Source of the DNA: Anaerolineae bacterium
GTDB lineage: Bacteria > Chloroflexota > Anaerolineae > Anaerolineales > Anaerolineaceae
Assembly: GCA_013178295.1 (NCBI GenBank)
Contig: JABLWW010000009.1
Span: 124,001-188,000 of the forward strand
Length of the DNA stretch: 64,000 nt
Reading direction: 5' to 3'
Below, piece by piece: positions 39,492 through 49,593 of this stretch (the first letter of the stretch is position 1; the number at the start of each line of letters is the position of its first letter). The translations under genes were made by a program, and so were the position numbers. Under the pieces are notes generated by a model. That model saw only the letters and a list, made by a program, of their open reading frames with translations, had not been told where the DNA came from and did no database searches.

Positions 39492-40958
39492 TTACCTCTT
39501 CACAGATTTACCTTCCCCGATCGTATGTAATAGTGCCAGGTTGGGGGGGCGCATGGCGCCTACGGGTAAGCCGGATATCAGTATGACCTGCTGTCCTGCT
39601 TTTACCTTGGATGAAGCCAAAGCCTCTTGTTCAATGATGGAGAGCATGTCTTCCACAGTTGATGCATAAGGGACAAGGAAGGGTGTTACTCCCCAGTACA
39701 TACCCAGCCTCTGGAACGTCTTTACATTGGGTGTGAAAGCCATGATGGGCACCCTGGGGCGCGCTTTAGACATCAACAGGGCTGTGCGGCCCGATTCGGT
39801 GAAGACGGTAATAGCGACCACATTTCGGTCGTGCGCCAGTTCGCGGGCAGCGCGGGTAATTGAAACAGCGTCATCGTCCTGGTTAGTGTACTCCTCAAAC
39901 CTTTGGCAATGCCCCCATTCGTGGATATGTTGTTCTGCTTCAATGACGAGTGCGTTCATCATGCTAACGCTTTCCACCGGATATTTGCCGCTGGCTGTTT
40001 CACCAGAGAGCATAACAGCATCAGTGCCATCGAAGATGGCATTTGCTACATCGGAGGCTTCAGCGCGGGTTGGGCGCGGGTTATGGATCATCGAGTCCAG
40101 CATCTGTGTGGCTGTGATGACCGGTTTTGCATGGTAATAAGCAGTTCGGATGATTTCCTTCTGGATGATTGGAACAACGGCGGGGCGAGTCTCAACTGCT
40201 AAATCACCGCGCGCGACCATGACCCCATCCGACATTTTAATGATCTGATCAAGGTTCTGCACTGCCTCGGGACGCTCAAGTTTTGCGATGATGGGAACGT
40301 TTGTGCTTTGTGGGGAGAGCTGGGCAATCTGCTCTCGGACGGAGAGAATATCTTCTGGCTGACGAACAAATGAGAGGGCAACAACGTCCACACCCTGCTG
40401 CAGACCAAAAGTCAGGTCTTCTTTATCCTTGTCTGTCAAGCAGGGAATATTAAGTGGGACACCGGGCAAATTTACCCCCTTGTGGGAGTACAGGGTTCCG
40501 CCCAAGACCACCTCTGCCCTTATGCGCTGTTTGTTAACCTCCAGCACTTCTAGCTCGAGCTGCCCATCGTCCAGTAAGATGTGGTCTCCCTTTTTCAAGC
40601 TATCACCCAGTCTGGGCACTTCAAAAGGGATTGATCCGCTTTCTATCTCTGCTGGTGTTTCAATCTCTTCTGTGTTGGTAAGAACGATGACCTGACCAGC
40701 TTGAAGTTTGATACCTTCCTCCGGTAGGCGTCCGACTCGCATTTTGGGGCCCTGCAAATCCTGCAGGATAGTAATGGGCTTGTTGTACCGTTTTGACAAG
40801 GAGCGGATGGTATTGATGGCCTGGAGATGATCTTCGTGACTGCCGTGCGAAAAATTCAACCTGGCGACGTCAATATCTGCCTCAATCAGTTTTGCTAGCT
40901 GTTTTTCATCGCGGCAACTGGGACCAATGGTCGCAATTATTTTGGTAAATCTGGCCAT
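39492..40958 (-). CDS. pyk: Pyruvate kinase
   Basis: A 488-residue glycolytic enzyme (phosphoenolpyruvate + ADP to pyruvate + ATP). Motifs: KIIATIGPSCRDEKQL at the start, ARLNFSHGSHEDH, DLQGPKMRVG, PIIAKLERPEAVQNLD, MVARGDLAVE and ATQMLDSMIHNPRPTRAEASDVANAIFDGTDAVMLSGETASG. The allosteric C-terminal domain is present (about 360-488), and the extra phosphohistidine domain of some Bacilli enzymes is absent. It lies 17 bases after rocD and four before the GNAT gene. Confidence 0.97.
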   Translation of the reverse strand: MARFTKIIATIGPSCRDEKQLAKLIEADIDVARLNFSHGSHEDHLQAINTIRSLSKRYNKPITILQDLQGPKMRVGRLPEEGIKLQAGQVIVLTNTEEIETPAEIESGSIPFEVPRLGDSLKKGDHILLDDGQLELEVLEVNKQRIRAEVVLGGTLYSHKGVNLPGVPLNIPCLTDKDKEDLTFGLQQGVDVVALSFVRQPEDILSVREQIAQLSPQSTNVPIIAKLERPEAVQNLDQIIKMSDGVMVARGDLAVETRPAVVPIIQKEIIRTAYYHAKPVITATQMLDSMIHNPRPTRAEASDVANAIFDGTDAVMLSGETASGKYPVESVSMMNALVIEAEQHIHEWGHCQRFEEYTNQDDDAVSITRAARELAHDRNVVAITVFTESGRTALLMSKARPRVPIMAFTPNVKTFQRLGMYWGVTPFLVPYASTVEDMLSIIEQEALASSKVKAGQQVILISGLPVGAMRPPNLALLHTIGEGKSVKR

Positions 40959-40975
40959 TGTAAGACCTTATGCAT

Positions 40976-42178
40976 TTACTCAGTCATTAACACATCTCTG
41001 ATTTTGGGCATTGCCCAGTCAATCGTGGCGCGGTCAATAATCAAGGGTGGAGCGAAACGGATGACGTGTTCGTGTGTTTCCTTTGCAAGAATACCTGTAT
41101 TTTTTAGTGCTTCGCAAAAACGGCGTGCCCCTCCCGCTGATGGTTTAAGCTCTACGCCAATGAGAAGCCCTTTGCCGCGCACTTCCTTGATATGTGGGCT
41201 GTTGATTTCTGACAACCGCTCGTAAAAGTATTCCCCCATGTTTGCAGCATTTTCGATAAGACGCTCTTCAACAATGACTTTTAGCGCTTCGCGCGCAATA
41301 GCTGCTGCCAGCGGGTTGCCGCCGAAAGTGGAACCATGATCTCCGGGTTTTAGTAAACCGAGGATAGGGGTATCGGCAAGAACAGCAGAGACCGGATAAA
41401 AACCTCCGCTGAGTGCTTTGCCAATGATGGTCATGTCGGCTTTGACATCTTCGTGATGGCAGGCAAACAATTTTCCGGTTCGCCCCAGCCCGCTTTGGAT
41501 TTCATCTGCAATAAAAAGTACGTTGTTTTGCTTGCAGATTTCAGCCACCCTTTTCAAATAGCCCGGCTTTGGGATAATGACTCCCGCTTCACCTTGAATG
41601 GGTTCGAGCATCACGGCGGCAGTGTTTGGGGTGATTTTTTTCTCCAGAGCTTGGTCGTCATTGTATGGGACAATTGTAAAACCTGGTGTGAAAGGCCCAA
41701 AATTTTCACGGTAAGCTTGTTCAGTCGAAAAAGATATGATAGAGATGGTTCTGCCGTGAAAATTGCCGCTGGCAACAATGATTTCTGCTTGGTCTTTGGG
41801 TACTTTCTTGACGTTATAAGCCCATTTGCGAGCAACCTTCAGGGCAGTTTCCACAGCTTCTGCACCGCTATTCATTGGCAATGACATTTCGTACCCTGTG
41901 AGCTCGGAGAGCTCTTTGTAAAACAAGGGCAACTGGTCATTGCGAAAGGCTCTAGAGGTCAGCGTTACTTTTTGCGCTTGCTCGATCATGACCTTGAGGA
42001 TTCTGGGGTGCACATGACCCTGGTTCAGCGCCGAGTAGGCGCTGAGACAATCAAGATATTTTTTGCCTTCGATGTCATAAACCCATACGCCTTGTCCTCT
42101 TGCGATGACGACATCAAGAGGGTGATAGTTGTGAGCCCCAAACTTTTCCTCAAGCTCAATATAATATTGTGTTTGCAT
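40976..42178 (-). CDS. rocD: Ornithine aminotransferase
   Basis: The ATG at 42178 lies directly after the argF stop (TAAAATG) with GAGG upstream, giving 400 residues. A TTG 24 bases earlier would overlap argF. A class III aminotransferase that converts L-ornithine and 2-oxoglutarate to glutamate semialdehyde and glutamate. Motifs: [67 protein letters not shown], and the PLP lysine in [20 protein letters not shown]. These fit RocD rather than ArgD because of YSALNQGH. Next to argF it forms a branch point: ornithine goes to citrulline or to proline/glutamate. Confidence 0.93.
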   Translation of the reverse strand: MQTQYYIELEEKFGAHNYHPLDVVIARGQGVWVYDIEGKKYLDCLSAYSALNQGHVHPRILKVMIEQAQKVTLTSRAFRNDQLPLFYKELSELTGYEMSLPMNSGAEAVETALKVARKWAYNVKKVPKDQAEIIVASGNFHGRTISIISFSTEQAYRENFGPFTPGFTIVPYNDDQALEKKITPNTAAVMLEPIQGEAGVIIPKPGYLKRVAEICKQNNVLFIADEIQSGLGRTGKLFACHHEDVKADMTIIGKALSGGFYPVSAVLADTPILGLLKPGDHGSTFGGNPLAAAIAREALKVIVEERLIENAANMGEYFYERLSEINSPHIKEVRGKGLLIGVELKPSAGGARRFCEALKNTGILAKETHEHVIRFAPPLIIDRATIDWAMPKIRDVLMTE

Positions 42179-42179
42179 T

Positions 42180-43106
42180 TTATGAACCTCGCAACAACTC
42201 AACTAGAATAGCTTTTTGAGCGTGCAGGCGGTTGTGTGCTTGTGGGAAGAGAGTGGAATGAGGTCCGTCGGCTACCTCATCAGTAATTTCCTGTCCGCGA
42301 TGTGCTGGCAAACAGTGCATGACAATAACATCTGGGTCAGCCATTTCTACAAGATGTTGGTTAACCTGATAGGGCACAAAGATGTTTTTGCGTTTTTCGG
42401 TTTCCGCTTCCTGTCCCATGCTTACCCAGGTGTCGGTATAGAGCACATTGGCTCCTTTTGCGGCTTCCTCTGGGTCACGAAGAAGGCGAATTTTGCTTCC
42501 TGTTTTTTCGCAGAATGCTTTTGCAATTTGCAAAGCGTTTGGATCCAAGTCATACCCTTCTGGCGAGGCGAGGGTAAAGTTTCCGCCCAGCATGGTAACG
42601 ACATGCATCAGCGAGACAGCTACATTATTCCCGTCTCCAATAAAAGAAACATTGATGCCTTTAAGTGTCCCAAATTTTTCGATGATGGTAAGTGCATCTG
42701 CCATGCCCTGGCAAGGGTGGTTGTAGTCGCTAAGCCCATTGATCACTGGGATGCTCGAATATTTTGCCAGATCCACGACGTGCTGGTGTTCAAAAACCCT
42801 TGCCATGAGAATTTCGACATACCCGGAAAGAACCCTGGCAACATCTGCGATGGACTCGCGTTGCCCAAGTCCAATCTCGTTGGGAGAGAGATACAAGGCG
42901 TCTCCGCCGAGATGCCGCATTGCCATGTCGAAGCTGACCCGTGTTCGCAGACTTGGTTTTTGAAAGATCATGCCCAGCACTTTCCCCTTTAGAAGTGGAG
43001 GATTACCGCCAGATTTCCATTCCTTCTTTAGCTCAATGGCTAAATCAAGCATTTTTTGAATTTCGCTGGGTGAATAATCTGAGATGGCTATAAAGTCTTT
43101 TTTCAT
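42180..43106 (-). CDS. argF: Ornithine carbamoyltransferase
   Basis: A 308-residue enzyme that makes citrulline from ornithine and carbamoyl phosphate. Motifs: [16 protein letters not shown] (carbamoyl phosphate site SLRTR), [42 protein letters not shown] and the ornithine-binding [16 protein letters not shown]. The length is normal. It is the first gene of a nine-gene packed run on the minus strand that reaches 33066. No arginine operator was recognised upstream. Confidence 0.96.
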   Translation of the reverse strand: MKKDFIAISDYSPSEIQKMLDLAIELKKEWKSGGNPPLLKGKVLGMIFQKPSLRTRVSFDMAMRHLGGDALYLSPNEIGLGQRESIADVARVLSGYVEILMARVFEHQHVVDLAKYSSIPVINGLSDYNHPCQGMADALTIIEKFGTLKGINVSFIGDGNNVAVSLMHVVTMLGGNFTLASPEGYDLDPNALQIAKAFCEKTGSKIRLLRDPEEAAKGANVLYTDTWVSMGQEAETEKRKNIFVPYQVNQHLVEMADPDVIVMHCLPAHRGQEITDEVADGPHSTLFPQAHNRLHAQKAILVELLRGS

Positions 43107-43233
43107 TTTTTATTCCTCTTTATCCATTAGAATATATAGGCAAACGCATATTTCATATCCTGCTCAATTTAATGATATGATTTACTCAGGTTAATTCGTG
43201 TATTCTATGCAGATAATCGCTGCGCGCAGAAGG

Positions 43234-43455
43234 TTAGTGATGGCAAGAAGAACATGTGCCGCCTCGGCAGCTGCCACATCCACTGCTCGGAGTGATGGCT
43301 TTGCCCCCGCTAACCGCAAAGAAAGAGGAGATTTTTCTTTTTGTCTCGTTGCTTTTACAATTTTTGCATGTGATTTGCAGGTCAGCGTCTTTAATTGAAC
43401 GCATCATTTCAAAGGAATGACCGCAATTCTGGCAGACGTATTCGTATATTGGCAT
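43234..43455 (-). CDS. FmdB-family zinc ribbon protein
   Basis: The ATG at 43455 has GGGAG upstream and gives 73 residues starting MPIYEYVCQNCGHSFE, the hallmark of FmdB/CxxC_CXXC_SSSS regulatory proteins. A second pair, CKNCKS, completes the zinc ribbon. The tail is rich in Gly, Ser, Cys and His (GCGSCRGGTCSSCHH), common in this family. FmdB proteins are thought to act as transcription regulators or in cofactor assembly; the role here is unknown. It diverges from the YhhQ gene. Confidence 0.88.
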   Translation of the reverse strand: MPIYEYVCQNCGHSFEMMRSIKDADLQITCKNCKSNETKRKISSFFAVSGGKAITPSSGCGSCRGGTCSSCHH

Positions 43456-43556
43456 AAATGCTCCCGGCAAAAGAGATCCACTTGTGAACAAACTGCACTG
43501 ATATTCTACCGCAACTTTTGGGCTTCTATAATGTACATTTGTCAGTAAAAATATTG

Positions 43557-43568
43557 CTGATTAATCAG
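43557..43568. promoter_or_regulatory. Perfect palindrome just before yhhQ-like gene
   Basis: CTGATTAATCAG is a perfect 12-base palindrome that ends seven bases before the ATG of the transporter gene and downstream of a TATAAT at 43527-43532. Its place between promoter and start suits a repressor operator. No regulator is assigned, and chance occurrence cannot be excluded. Confidence 0.3.
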
Positions 43569-43575
43569 ATAATAT

Positions 43576-44280
43576 ATGATACGATTTCGTTTTTTTGACT
43601 TGATTATGGCGGTGTTTGTTACCGTTCTCCTGGTTAGCAATGTTGCCTCTTCGGCGAAGATTATTGACTGGGGTGTGGATGTGTTTGGGGTGCGATTAGC
43701 CTTTGACGCGGGCACTCTTTTGTTTCCGATTAGTTATATATTTGGCGATATTTTGACGGAAGTATATGGCTATAAACGTTCGCGACGTGTGATTTGGACA
43801 GGTTTCTTTTGTCTGATTTTCAGTTCGCTGATTTTTAGCCTGGTGAGAGTGCTGCCTGGCGAAGTCACATGGCAATCCTATGCTGGGCAGGCAGCGTATG
43901 ACTCTATTCTTGGGGGAATGAGTTCGGGGGGGATTGTTCTGGCAAGTCTGGCGGCTTATTGGGCAGGTGAGTTCTCTAATTCCTTCACTCTGGCAAAGAT
44001 GAAAATCCTTACAAGAGGAAAATGGCTGTGGGCACGCACTGTCGGCAGCACAATCATTGGAGAGCTGGTTGACACCTCCCTGTTTATATTGATTGCTTCT
44101 CTCTTTGGGGTTTTTCCATGGAGTCTTTTTGTAAGCCTGGTTGCCACGAATTATATTTTTAAGTGTGGTGTCGAAGCCTTGATGACTCCTTTCACTTACA
44201 TTGTTGTGAGCAAGCTGAAAACGGCTGAAAAGGAAGATTTTTATGATTATGAGACCAATTTTAGCCCTTTCTCGCTTTAG
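43576..44280 (+). CDS. yhhQ: Queuosine precursor transporter (YhhQ/VUT family)
   Basis: A 234-residue protein with six or seven membrane helices. MAVFVTVLLVSNVASSAKIIDWG, LLFPISYIFGDILTEVYGYKRSRRVIW, and ARTVGSTIIGELVDTSLFILIA are signatures of the YhhQ family, which imports queuine precursors (preQ0/preQ1) for tRNA modification. No Shine-Dalgarno site precedes the ATG, so it may be leaderless or start elsewhere. Queuosine biosynthesis genes are not in the window. Confidence 0.92.
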   Translation: MIRFRFFDLIMAVFVTVLLVSNVASSAKIIDWGVDVFGVRLAFDAGTLLFPISYIFGDILTEVYGYKRSRRVIWTGFFCLIFSSLIFSLVRVLPGEVTWQSYAGQAAYDSILGGMSSGGIVLASLAAYWAGEFSNSFTLAKMKILTRGKWLWARTVGSTIIGELVDTSLFILIASLFGVFPWSLFVSLVATNYIFKCGVEALMTPFTYIVVSKLKTAEKEDFYDYETNFSPFSL

Positions 44281-44311
44281 CTAAAAACTCCTGCTTTCCA
44301 AAAAGCTGTCG

Positions 44312-45859
44312 TTGGGCGGACGTTTGGCAGAAAAACGAAAATTTACTCTTTTTTTACTTACCTTTGTGCTGCTTGTCTCAGCGCCATATCTATTCGCTTA
44401 TTTTGCGCAGGGAGAATCACATTTTTTTTCAGGACTTCTCTTCAATGTTAAGGACGGTAGCTCGTATTTTGCTAAGATGTATCAAGGCGGGCAAGGCGAA
44501 TGGCGGTTTGTTTTGCCATATACATCAGAACCAGGAGACGGAGCGTACCTGTTTCTTTTCTATCTGTTTCTTGGGCATCTCTCCTCATGGTTTCATATTC
44601 CTATCGTGTTGCTCTACCACCTGGCGAGGGTGTTGGCGGCAGTTTTGCTCCTTCTCTCTATGCTCAAATTTTATGTGCATGTTTTTGGAGATAAAAAAGA
44701 CTTCACCTTTAATGCTTTGCTGCTTGCAGCGGTTGGCTCTGGGAGCGGTTGGTTGCTTCTCTTCTTCGGAAAAATGACTTCAGATTTTTGGGTTGCGGAG
44801 GCTTACCCTTTTCTATCCTGTTTTGCAAATCCGCACTTTCCGCTCGGTATCGCTTTGATGCTGTGGATTGTTATGCTGGCAACTCAGGATGGCGTTGGGC
44901 GCTGGCGCACCAAGCTTTTGCTTTTCTTACTGGCAGTTTTGTTGTCTGTTGTAATGCCCTTTGGGGTTGTCGTTACAATTGTCATTGTGGTGGTAGACGC
45001 TTTTGTTGCCATGTTGTTGCAAAAACAAAAGCCAAATTGGTGTTTCGTTTTTGTTATCCTGGGGAGTGCCCCATTTTTGGTGTACCAGTATTGGGCAACA
45101 GTCAATGACGAGGTTTTGAGAATCTGGAATCTTCAGAATGTGACACCCACGCCACCCTGGTGGGATTTGCTTTTGTCATTATCTCCTGCTCTGGTGTTGA
45201 GCTTTTTAGGGGTAGTATCTGTGCTTAAAGCCGAACAGTTTCTATCTACAAAGCGGGTTGTGTTGGTTTGGCTGCTATGTGCGCTTGCCCTCCTATGTAT
45301 TCCTTTTTCTTTACAACGCAGGTTTATCATTGGGATTTTTATACCGGTTGCTGCACTTGCTGTTATTGGGCTTGAGGATATTTTTTGTCGTTATCAGCGT
45401 TGGAAAGCGCGGCTGTGGCTGGTAGTGATGACACTGTCTGTCGTCACAAACATCATTTTGCTTGTATCCATTGGCGGTGCTGTTTTGACGCATAATGCAA
45501 ATATCTACCTATCCAAGGATGAACATGAAGCTTTGCAGTGGATTGAAGCAAATACTCTCCCGCGGGATATTGTTCTCTGTTCACCAGAGATGGGGCTATT
45601 TATCCCGGCTTATACCGGAAGGCGGGTGATTTACGGTCACCCCTTTGAAACGATCCATGCGGAGGAAGAATCTGGGAAAGTGATGGAATGGTATCAGGGG
45701 GATTTAGGTGCAAAAGCAGCACATCAATTTGTTGAACAGCGGCAAGTCGCTTACATTCTTTGTGGAACAAGAGAGCGCCGTATCGGTTGCCCCGAATATC
45801 TTAAGGATTTTGAGGCAGTTTTCACCAATTCTGAAATCACCATCTTTCGCGCCCAATGA
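44312..45859 (+). CDS. GT-C-like polytopic membrane protein, copy A1
   Basis: A TTG start at 44312 gives 515 residues; a second in-frame TTG at 44324 is as likely, since neither has a clear ribosome site. The protein has about ten membrane helices after a first external loop FSGLLFNVKDGSSYFAKM, whose acidic D in DGSSY takes the place of the GT-C motif. Near residue 280 it reads RIWNLQNVTPTPP, and the soluble tail from about 395 starts with DEHEALQWIEANTLPRDIVLCSPE. It is homologous along its length to the gene at 47979. Probable role: transfer or polymerisation of lipid-linked sugars outside the membrane. It overlaps the next gene by four bases. Confidence 0.7.
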   Translation: MGGRLAEKRKFTLFLLTFVLLVSAPYLFAYFAQGESHFFSGLLFNVKDGSSYFAKMYQGGQGEWRFVLPYTSEPGDGAYLFLFYLFLGHLSSWFHIPIVLLYHLARVLAAVLLLLSMLKFYVHVFGDKKDFTFNALLLAAVGSGSGWLLLFFGKMTSDFWVAEAYPFLSCFANPHFPLGIALMLWIVMLATQDGVGRWRTKLLLFLLAVLLSVVMPFGVVVTIVIVVVDAFVAMLLQKQKPNWCFVFVILGSAPFLVYQYWATVNDEVLRIWNLQNVTPTPPWWDLLLSLSPALVLSFLGVVSVLKAEQFLSTKRVVLVWLLCALALLCIPFSLQRRFIIGIFIPVAALAVIGLEDIFCRYQRWKARLWLVVMTLSVVTNIILLVSIGGAVLTHNANIYLSKDEHEALQWIEANTLPRDIVLCSPEMGLFIPAYTGRRVIYGHPFETIHAEEESGKVMEWYQGDLGAKAAHQFVEQRQVAYILCGTRERRIGCPEYLKDFEAVFTNSEITIFRAQ

Positions 45860-47982
45860 AAACGAAGCTTCTGGTTATCCTTTTGCTGGTTTTGCCTTTG
45901 GCGGCTCTGTTCCCGTATTTGTCAATGTATCCTTATCCAAGATATTCAGAATTTTCTGATCTAACAGTCTCTCATTTGCCAAATGCCCTGTATGTACGCA
46001 ACGCATTGGCTACCTGGAGAACTATCCCGCTTTGGTCAGATGCAATTTTGAGTGGTTACCCTTTTTATGCCAACCCCTTGTCAGGTTTGTGGTATCCGCC
46101 TGGATGGTTGACGTGGGTGTTGCCCTTGCCCCTTGCTTTTAATTTGTTGGTGGTGCTGCATTTGCTTATAGGGGGGTTGGGGCTTTATGCCTTTTTGAAA
46201 TCTGAGGGTGTTTCGGATTATGCTGCATTGATTGGTGGTGTGAGTTTTGAGTTGATGCCAAAGATTTTTGGGCACTATGCTTATGGGCATATCAGCTTGA
46301 TTTATGCTGTGTGTTGGACACCCTGGCTTCTTAGAGCTGAAAAGCAAAGACTGCTCAAGCAGGGTAGTGCAGGCGCACAAATCTTTCCCGCTGTCTTTCT
46401 GAGCTTAATGCTTCTGGCGGATGTTCGCTGGGCGGCATATGCAGCAATTTTGATGCTTGTTTATAGTATTTTCAGCGCATGTGGCCGCTCATATCGAACA
46501 ATAGCTGGATCGCTTCAAAATGCGCTGTATATGTATGGCAACTGGTGTTTAGGAATGATGCTGCAGCTGGCTTTTGCGTGTTTATTGGCAGCCCCGTTAT
46601 TATTGCCGCTTGTCCAGTTTATATCCCTGTCCACACGCAGCCAGATGGAAATAACTGATCAGCTTGCCTTCTCTTTGTCGCTGGTGATGCTGTTTGGCTT
46701 GCTTCTGCCCAAGTTTGGCGCCTATGCTGAGTGGCTGATTTATCCGGGAGGTTTATCCCTGCTTGCTCTTATCACTATCCTGGGTTCGGCACAAATACGC
46801 AAGAGGTATCGCTTCTGGTTATATGCGATCCTGGTGAGTTTTATGCTTTCTCTTGGATCGTTTGTGCCCTTTGGGGAATATATTTTTAAACTGCCTTTAT
46901 TGAACCTGTTGCGAGTGCCGCCACGCATTTTATTTATTGCTTTTATGAGCTTTTCCATTTTGAATGCCTGCTTGCTGGATACACTTATCCGCCGTCAAGT
47001 AGAAAAGCAAAAAGATGTTTTGTATGTTGCGTTTATCTTTTTTGTTGTTTGTCTATCAGTAGGATTGAGTTTCATCGGTTGGTCTGCGAAGCTGGAATTT
47101 TTCTGGCTTCCCGTTCAACTGATACTGTTATCTTTGCTTTTTTCGGGCTGGAAACGCTGCAAAATCAAAGGACAGATTGCTGCCAGCATTTTATATGTGC
47201 TGGTTATTCTGGATATGGGTATTGTGGGTTTTGTGCAAATCCGCTACCGCTCGGCAGCTGAGGTTTTTTCGGAGGGGGGCGCTGTTGCCAATTATTTGAG
47301 CGGGCTACCAGGCGTTTTTCGAGTGTATTCGCCCTCGTATTCCATCCCGCAGCATACTGCGGCGATGTATGGTCTTCGCCAGGCAGATGGGGTAGATCCC
47401 ATGCAGCTACAGTCCTATGTAAGCTTTATGGAGAAAACCACAGGCGTGCCTGTATCCGGATATTCGGTAACTTTGCCCCCTTTTGAAAGTGGAAATCCCA
47501 GGAATGATAATCGGGGGTATATCCCCGATGCAAGGCGGCTGGGCTTATTGAATGTATGTTATGTATCAAGTGTGTATGAGATAAAGGCTGACGGGCTGAA
47601 ATTTGTTGGGAAGTTTGAAGATGTCTTTCTGTATGAGAATATATTCTGCCTGCCAAGAGTATGGCTGCAACGGGCTAATGACGCGACCGGGAAAAACCTT
47701 GTAAAGGTCTCTTTCAATGTGTTTCCCAACAAGGTTTTTGCAGAAGCAAGTGGTCCTGGTTTGCTGGTTTTGTCTCAAGTGGATTATCCAGGCTGGCAGG
47801 TTTATGTCAACGGCGAGCAGACTCAGAAGGTGACGGTTGAAAATCTGCTGCCGGGGGTTATTCTGCCCGAAGGAAAGCACCATGTGGTTTTTGTTTTTCG
47901 CCCTGTTTTGTTGTATATTGGACTTGGGCTGGGTGGTCTCAGTTGGGCTTTTACGGGGTTTTTGGTATTAAGGCGGAGATGA
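45856..47982 (+). CDS. YfhO-like membrane protein, copy B1
   Basis: This 708-residue protein starts at an ATG that overlaps the stop of A1 (ATGA). About twelve membrane helices follow an external loop with FSDLTVSHLPNALYVRNAL and PLWSDAILSGYPFYANPLSGLWYP, the common start of YfhO/GT-C proteins. A soluble domain from about residue 470 contains VFRVYSPSY and ends in SQVDYPGWQVYVNG, a small beta domain before the last membrane helix. YfhO in Bacillus and Listeria adds sugars to teichoic acids; the acceptor here is unknown. It is homologous to the gene at 49594. Confidence 0.75.
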   Translation: MKTKLLVILLLVLPLAALFPYLSMYPYPRYSEFSDLTVSHLPNALYVRNALATWRTIPLWSDAILSGYPFYANPLSGLWYPPGWLTWVLPLPLAFNLLVVLHLLIGGLGLYAFLKSEGVSDYAALIGGVSFELMPKIFGHYAYGHISLIYAVCWTPWLLRAEKQRLLKQGSAGAQIFPAVFLSLMLLADVRWAAYAAILMLVYSIFSACGRSYRTIAGSLQNALYMYGNWCLGMMLQLAFACLLAAPLLLPLVQFISLSTRSQMEITDQLAFSLSLVMLFGLLLPKFGAYAEWLIYPGGLSLLALITILGSAQIRKRYRFWLYAILVSFMLSLGSFVPFGEYIFKLPLLNLLRVPPRILFIAFMSFSILNACLLDTLIRRQVEKQKDVLYVAFIFFVVCLSVGLSFIGWSAKLEFFWLPVQLILLSLLFSGWKRCKIKGQIAASILYVLVILDMGIVGFVQIRYRSAAEVFSEGGAVANYLSGLPGVFRVYSPSYSIPQHTAAMYGLRQADGVDPMQLQSYVSFMEKTTGVPVSGYSVTLPPFESGNPRNDNRGYIPDARRLGLLNVCYVSSVYEIKADGLKFVGKFEDVFLYENIFCLPRVWLQRANDATGKNLVKVSFNVFPNKVFAEASGPGLLVLSQVDYPGWQVYVNGEQTQKVTVENLLPGVILPEGKHHVVFVFRPVLLYIGLGLGGLSWAFTGFLVLRRR

Positions 47983-49586
47983 TGAGAGAAGAAAAAGCCT
48001 GGGCGCTAAAGTTTGCACTGTTCGTCATTGTTATAACGACGCTGCCTTACTTTCTTGGCTACCAGCTTCAGGGCGAGAATTGGCGCTTCACAGGCTTTTG
48101 GTTTGGTGTTGAAGATGGTAATTCCTATATCGCCAAAATGCTGGCAAGTTCTTGGGGCGGCTGGTTGTTGAAATCTCCTTACACCACATATCAACAGAAT
48201 GGGCTTTTTATCTTGATGCCGTATGTTCTGTTGGGCAAGCTGGTCTCTCCGCCTGCCGAGCACGAGCAGCTTGTCGCGCTTTTTCATCTTTTCCGCTGGC
48301 TGTCGGTGGCAATGGTTGTTCTGGCAACCTATGATTTTCTTTCTATATTTCTTAGGAATATTTTTTACCGGAGATTGGGAGCCATTGTTATCACGCTTGG
48401 GGGTGGGCTGGGCTGGCTTTCAGTAGTGGGGATGGGGCATCTGTGGGGGGGCGCGCTTCCGTTGGATTTTTATTCGCCAGAAACTTTTGGTTTTCTGGCA
48501 GTCTTTGGCATCCCTCATATGGTCATGGGGCGCGCCTTTTTTCTTTGGTCTCTGGGTATCTATTTTCGGATGAGACAGGATCGGGTTACACCTAGAGATT
48601 GCCTGATGTCGGGTGTCTTGCTGCTTTTTGCCGGTCTGATGCAGCCCATTTTTGTGATGATTGGTTGGGCTGTCATCGTTATTGATGTGGTTGTAAGAAT
48701 TCTTATAGATGTGTTTGATATGGCGAGAAAATCGAAGCTCTCGGCTGGCGGTGTGAGCGTTGGCAGTGTGTTGTGGCTTATCTTGATTTTTCTCTTCTCT
48801 TTGCCGATCGTTGCTTATTTGGTGTACATCTCCTTTACAGATGGTTATTTTAAGATCTGGCAGATTCAAAATGTTCTTCCCTCGCCGCCAATATCACACT
48901 ACTTATTGGCTTACGGATGGGTATTGCCTTTGGTGTTGATTGGGTTGTATGGCATGTACCGTAAGCATATCCGAGCCTATGGCATGATGGGATGGTTATT
49001 TCTTTTCCCTCTGCTGGTATATTTACCGCTAGGTTTCCAGCGCCGAATGGCAGAGGGTTTCTGGGTGCTTTTGACTGTTTTGGGCTTGTATGGCTTGGAG
49101 GTGTATCGCATTCCCAAGAAAGTCTCCTGGGTGTATGGGGCATCACTTGTTTCTTTTCTGGTTTTGCTGGCAGGTAGCCTCCTGGGCTTTCAGAGCCGTT
49201 GCGAACCGTCTTATCTTCCTGCCGATAAGGTCAAGGCGTTTCGGCAGTTATCAGCCATCATATCGCCTGGCGAAGTTGTGCTGGCTTCCTATAACACATC
49301 CAACGCACTGCCAGCTTGGGTGCCGGCTAAGGTGATTGTTGGTCACGGGGTTGAAAGCGCTGACTTAAGTACAGCGCTTCGCCTGGTCAATCGAATGTAT
49401 CAACCAACGACAGATGACAGCGAAAGATATGCTGTTATCAAACAGTTTAACGTTCGCTACATCTTTTGGGGTCCTGATGAAAGAGCTATTGGTATCTGGC
49501 ATCCTTCTTCGCTGAGGGGTACAGAGCTGGTATATCAGCAAGCGGGTTACGAGATTTACAGAATAGCGGCATTGACTGAGAGGTGA
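47979..49586 (+). CDS. GT-C-like polytopic membrane protein, copy A2
   Basis: An ATG at 47979 overlaps the B1 stop (ATGA); an ATG directly after it (47982) is equally possible. There are about 535 residues. The first loop FTGFWFGVEDGNSYIAKM, the later KIWQIQNVLPSPP and LGFQRRMAEGFWVLL, and a soluble tail with YNTSNALPAWVPAKVIVGHGVE match A1 at the same positions, so A1 and A2 are paralogues. It should reside in the membrane and act on surface sugars together with B1/B2. It is followed by B2 after seven bases. Confidence 0.7.
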   Translation: MMREEKAWALKFALFVIVITTLPYFLGYQLQGENWRFTGFWFGVEDGNSYIAKMLASSWGGWLLKSPYTTYQQNGLFILMPYVLLGKLVSPPAEHEQLVALFHLFRWLSVAMVVLATYDFLSIFLRNIFYRRLGAIVITLGGGLGWLSVVGMGHLWGGALPLDFYSPETFGFLAVFGIPHMVMGRAFFLWSLGIYFRMRQDRVTPRDCLMSGVLLLFAGLMQPIFVMIGWAVIVIDVVVRILIDVFDMARKSKLSAGGVSVGSVLWLILIFLFSLPIVAYLVYISFTDGYFKIWQIQNVLPSPPISHYLLAYGWVLPLVLIGLYGMYRKHIRAYGMMGWLFLFPLLVYLPLGFQRRMAEGFWVLLTVLGLYGLEVYRIPKKVSWVYGASLVSFLVLLAGSLLGFQSRCEPSYLPADKVKAFRQLSAIISPGEVVLASYNTSNALPAWVPAKVIVGHGVESADLSTALRLVNRMYQPTTDDSERYAVIKQFNVRYIFWGPDERAIGIWHPSSLRGTELVYQQAGYEIYRIAALTER

Positions 49587-49593
49587 ACAGGGG

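Noticed and set aside
43456-43575. preQ1 riboswitch before the YhhQ gene
   Set aside because: No preQ1 aptamer consensus was found; only a palindrome and AT-rich sequence.
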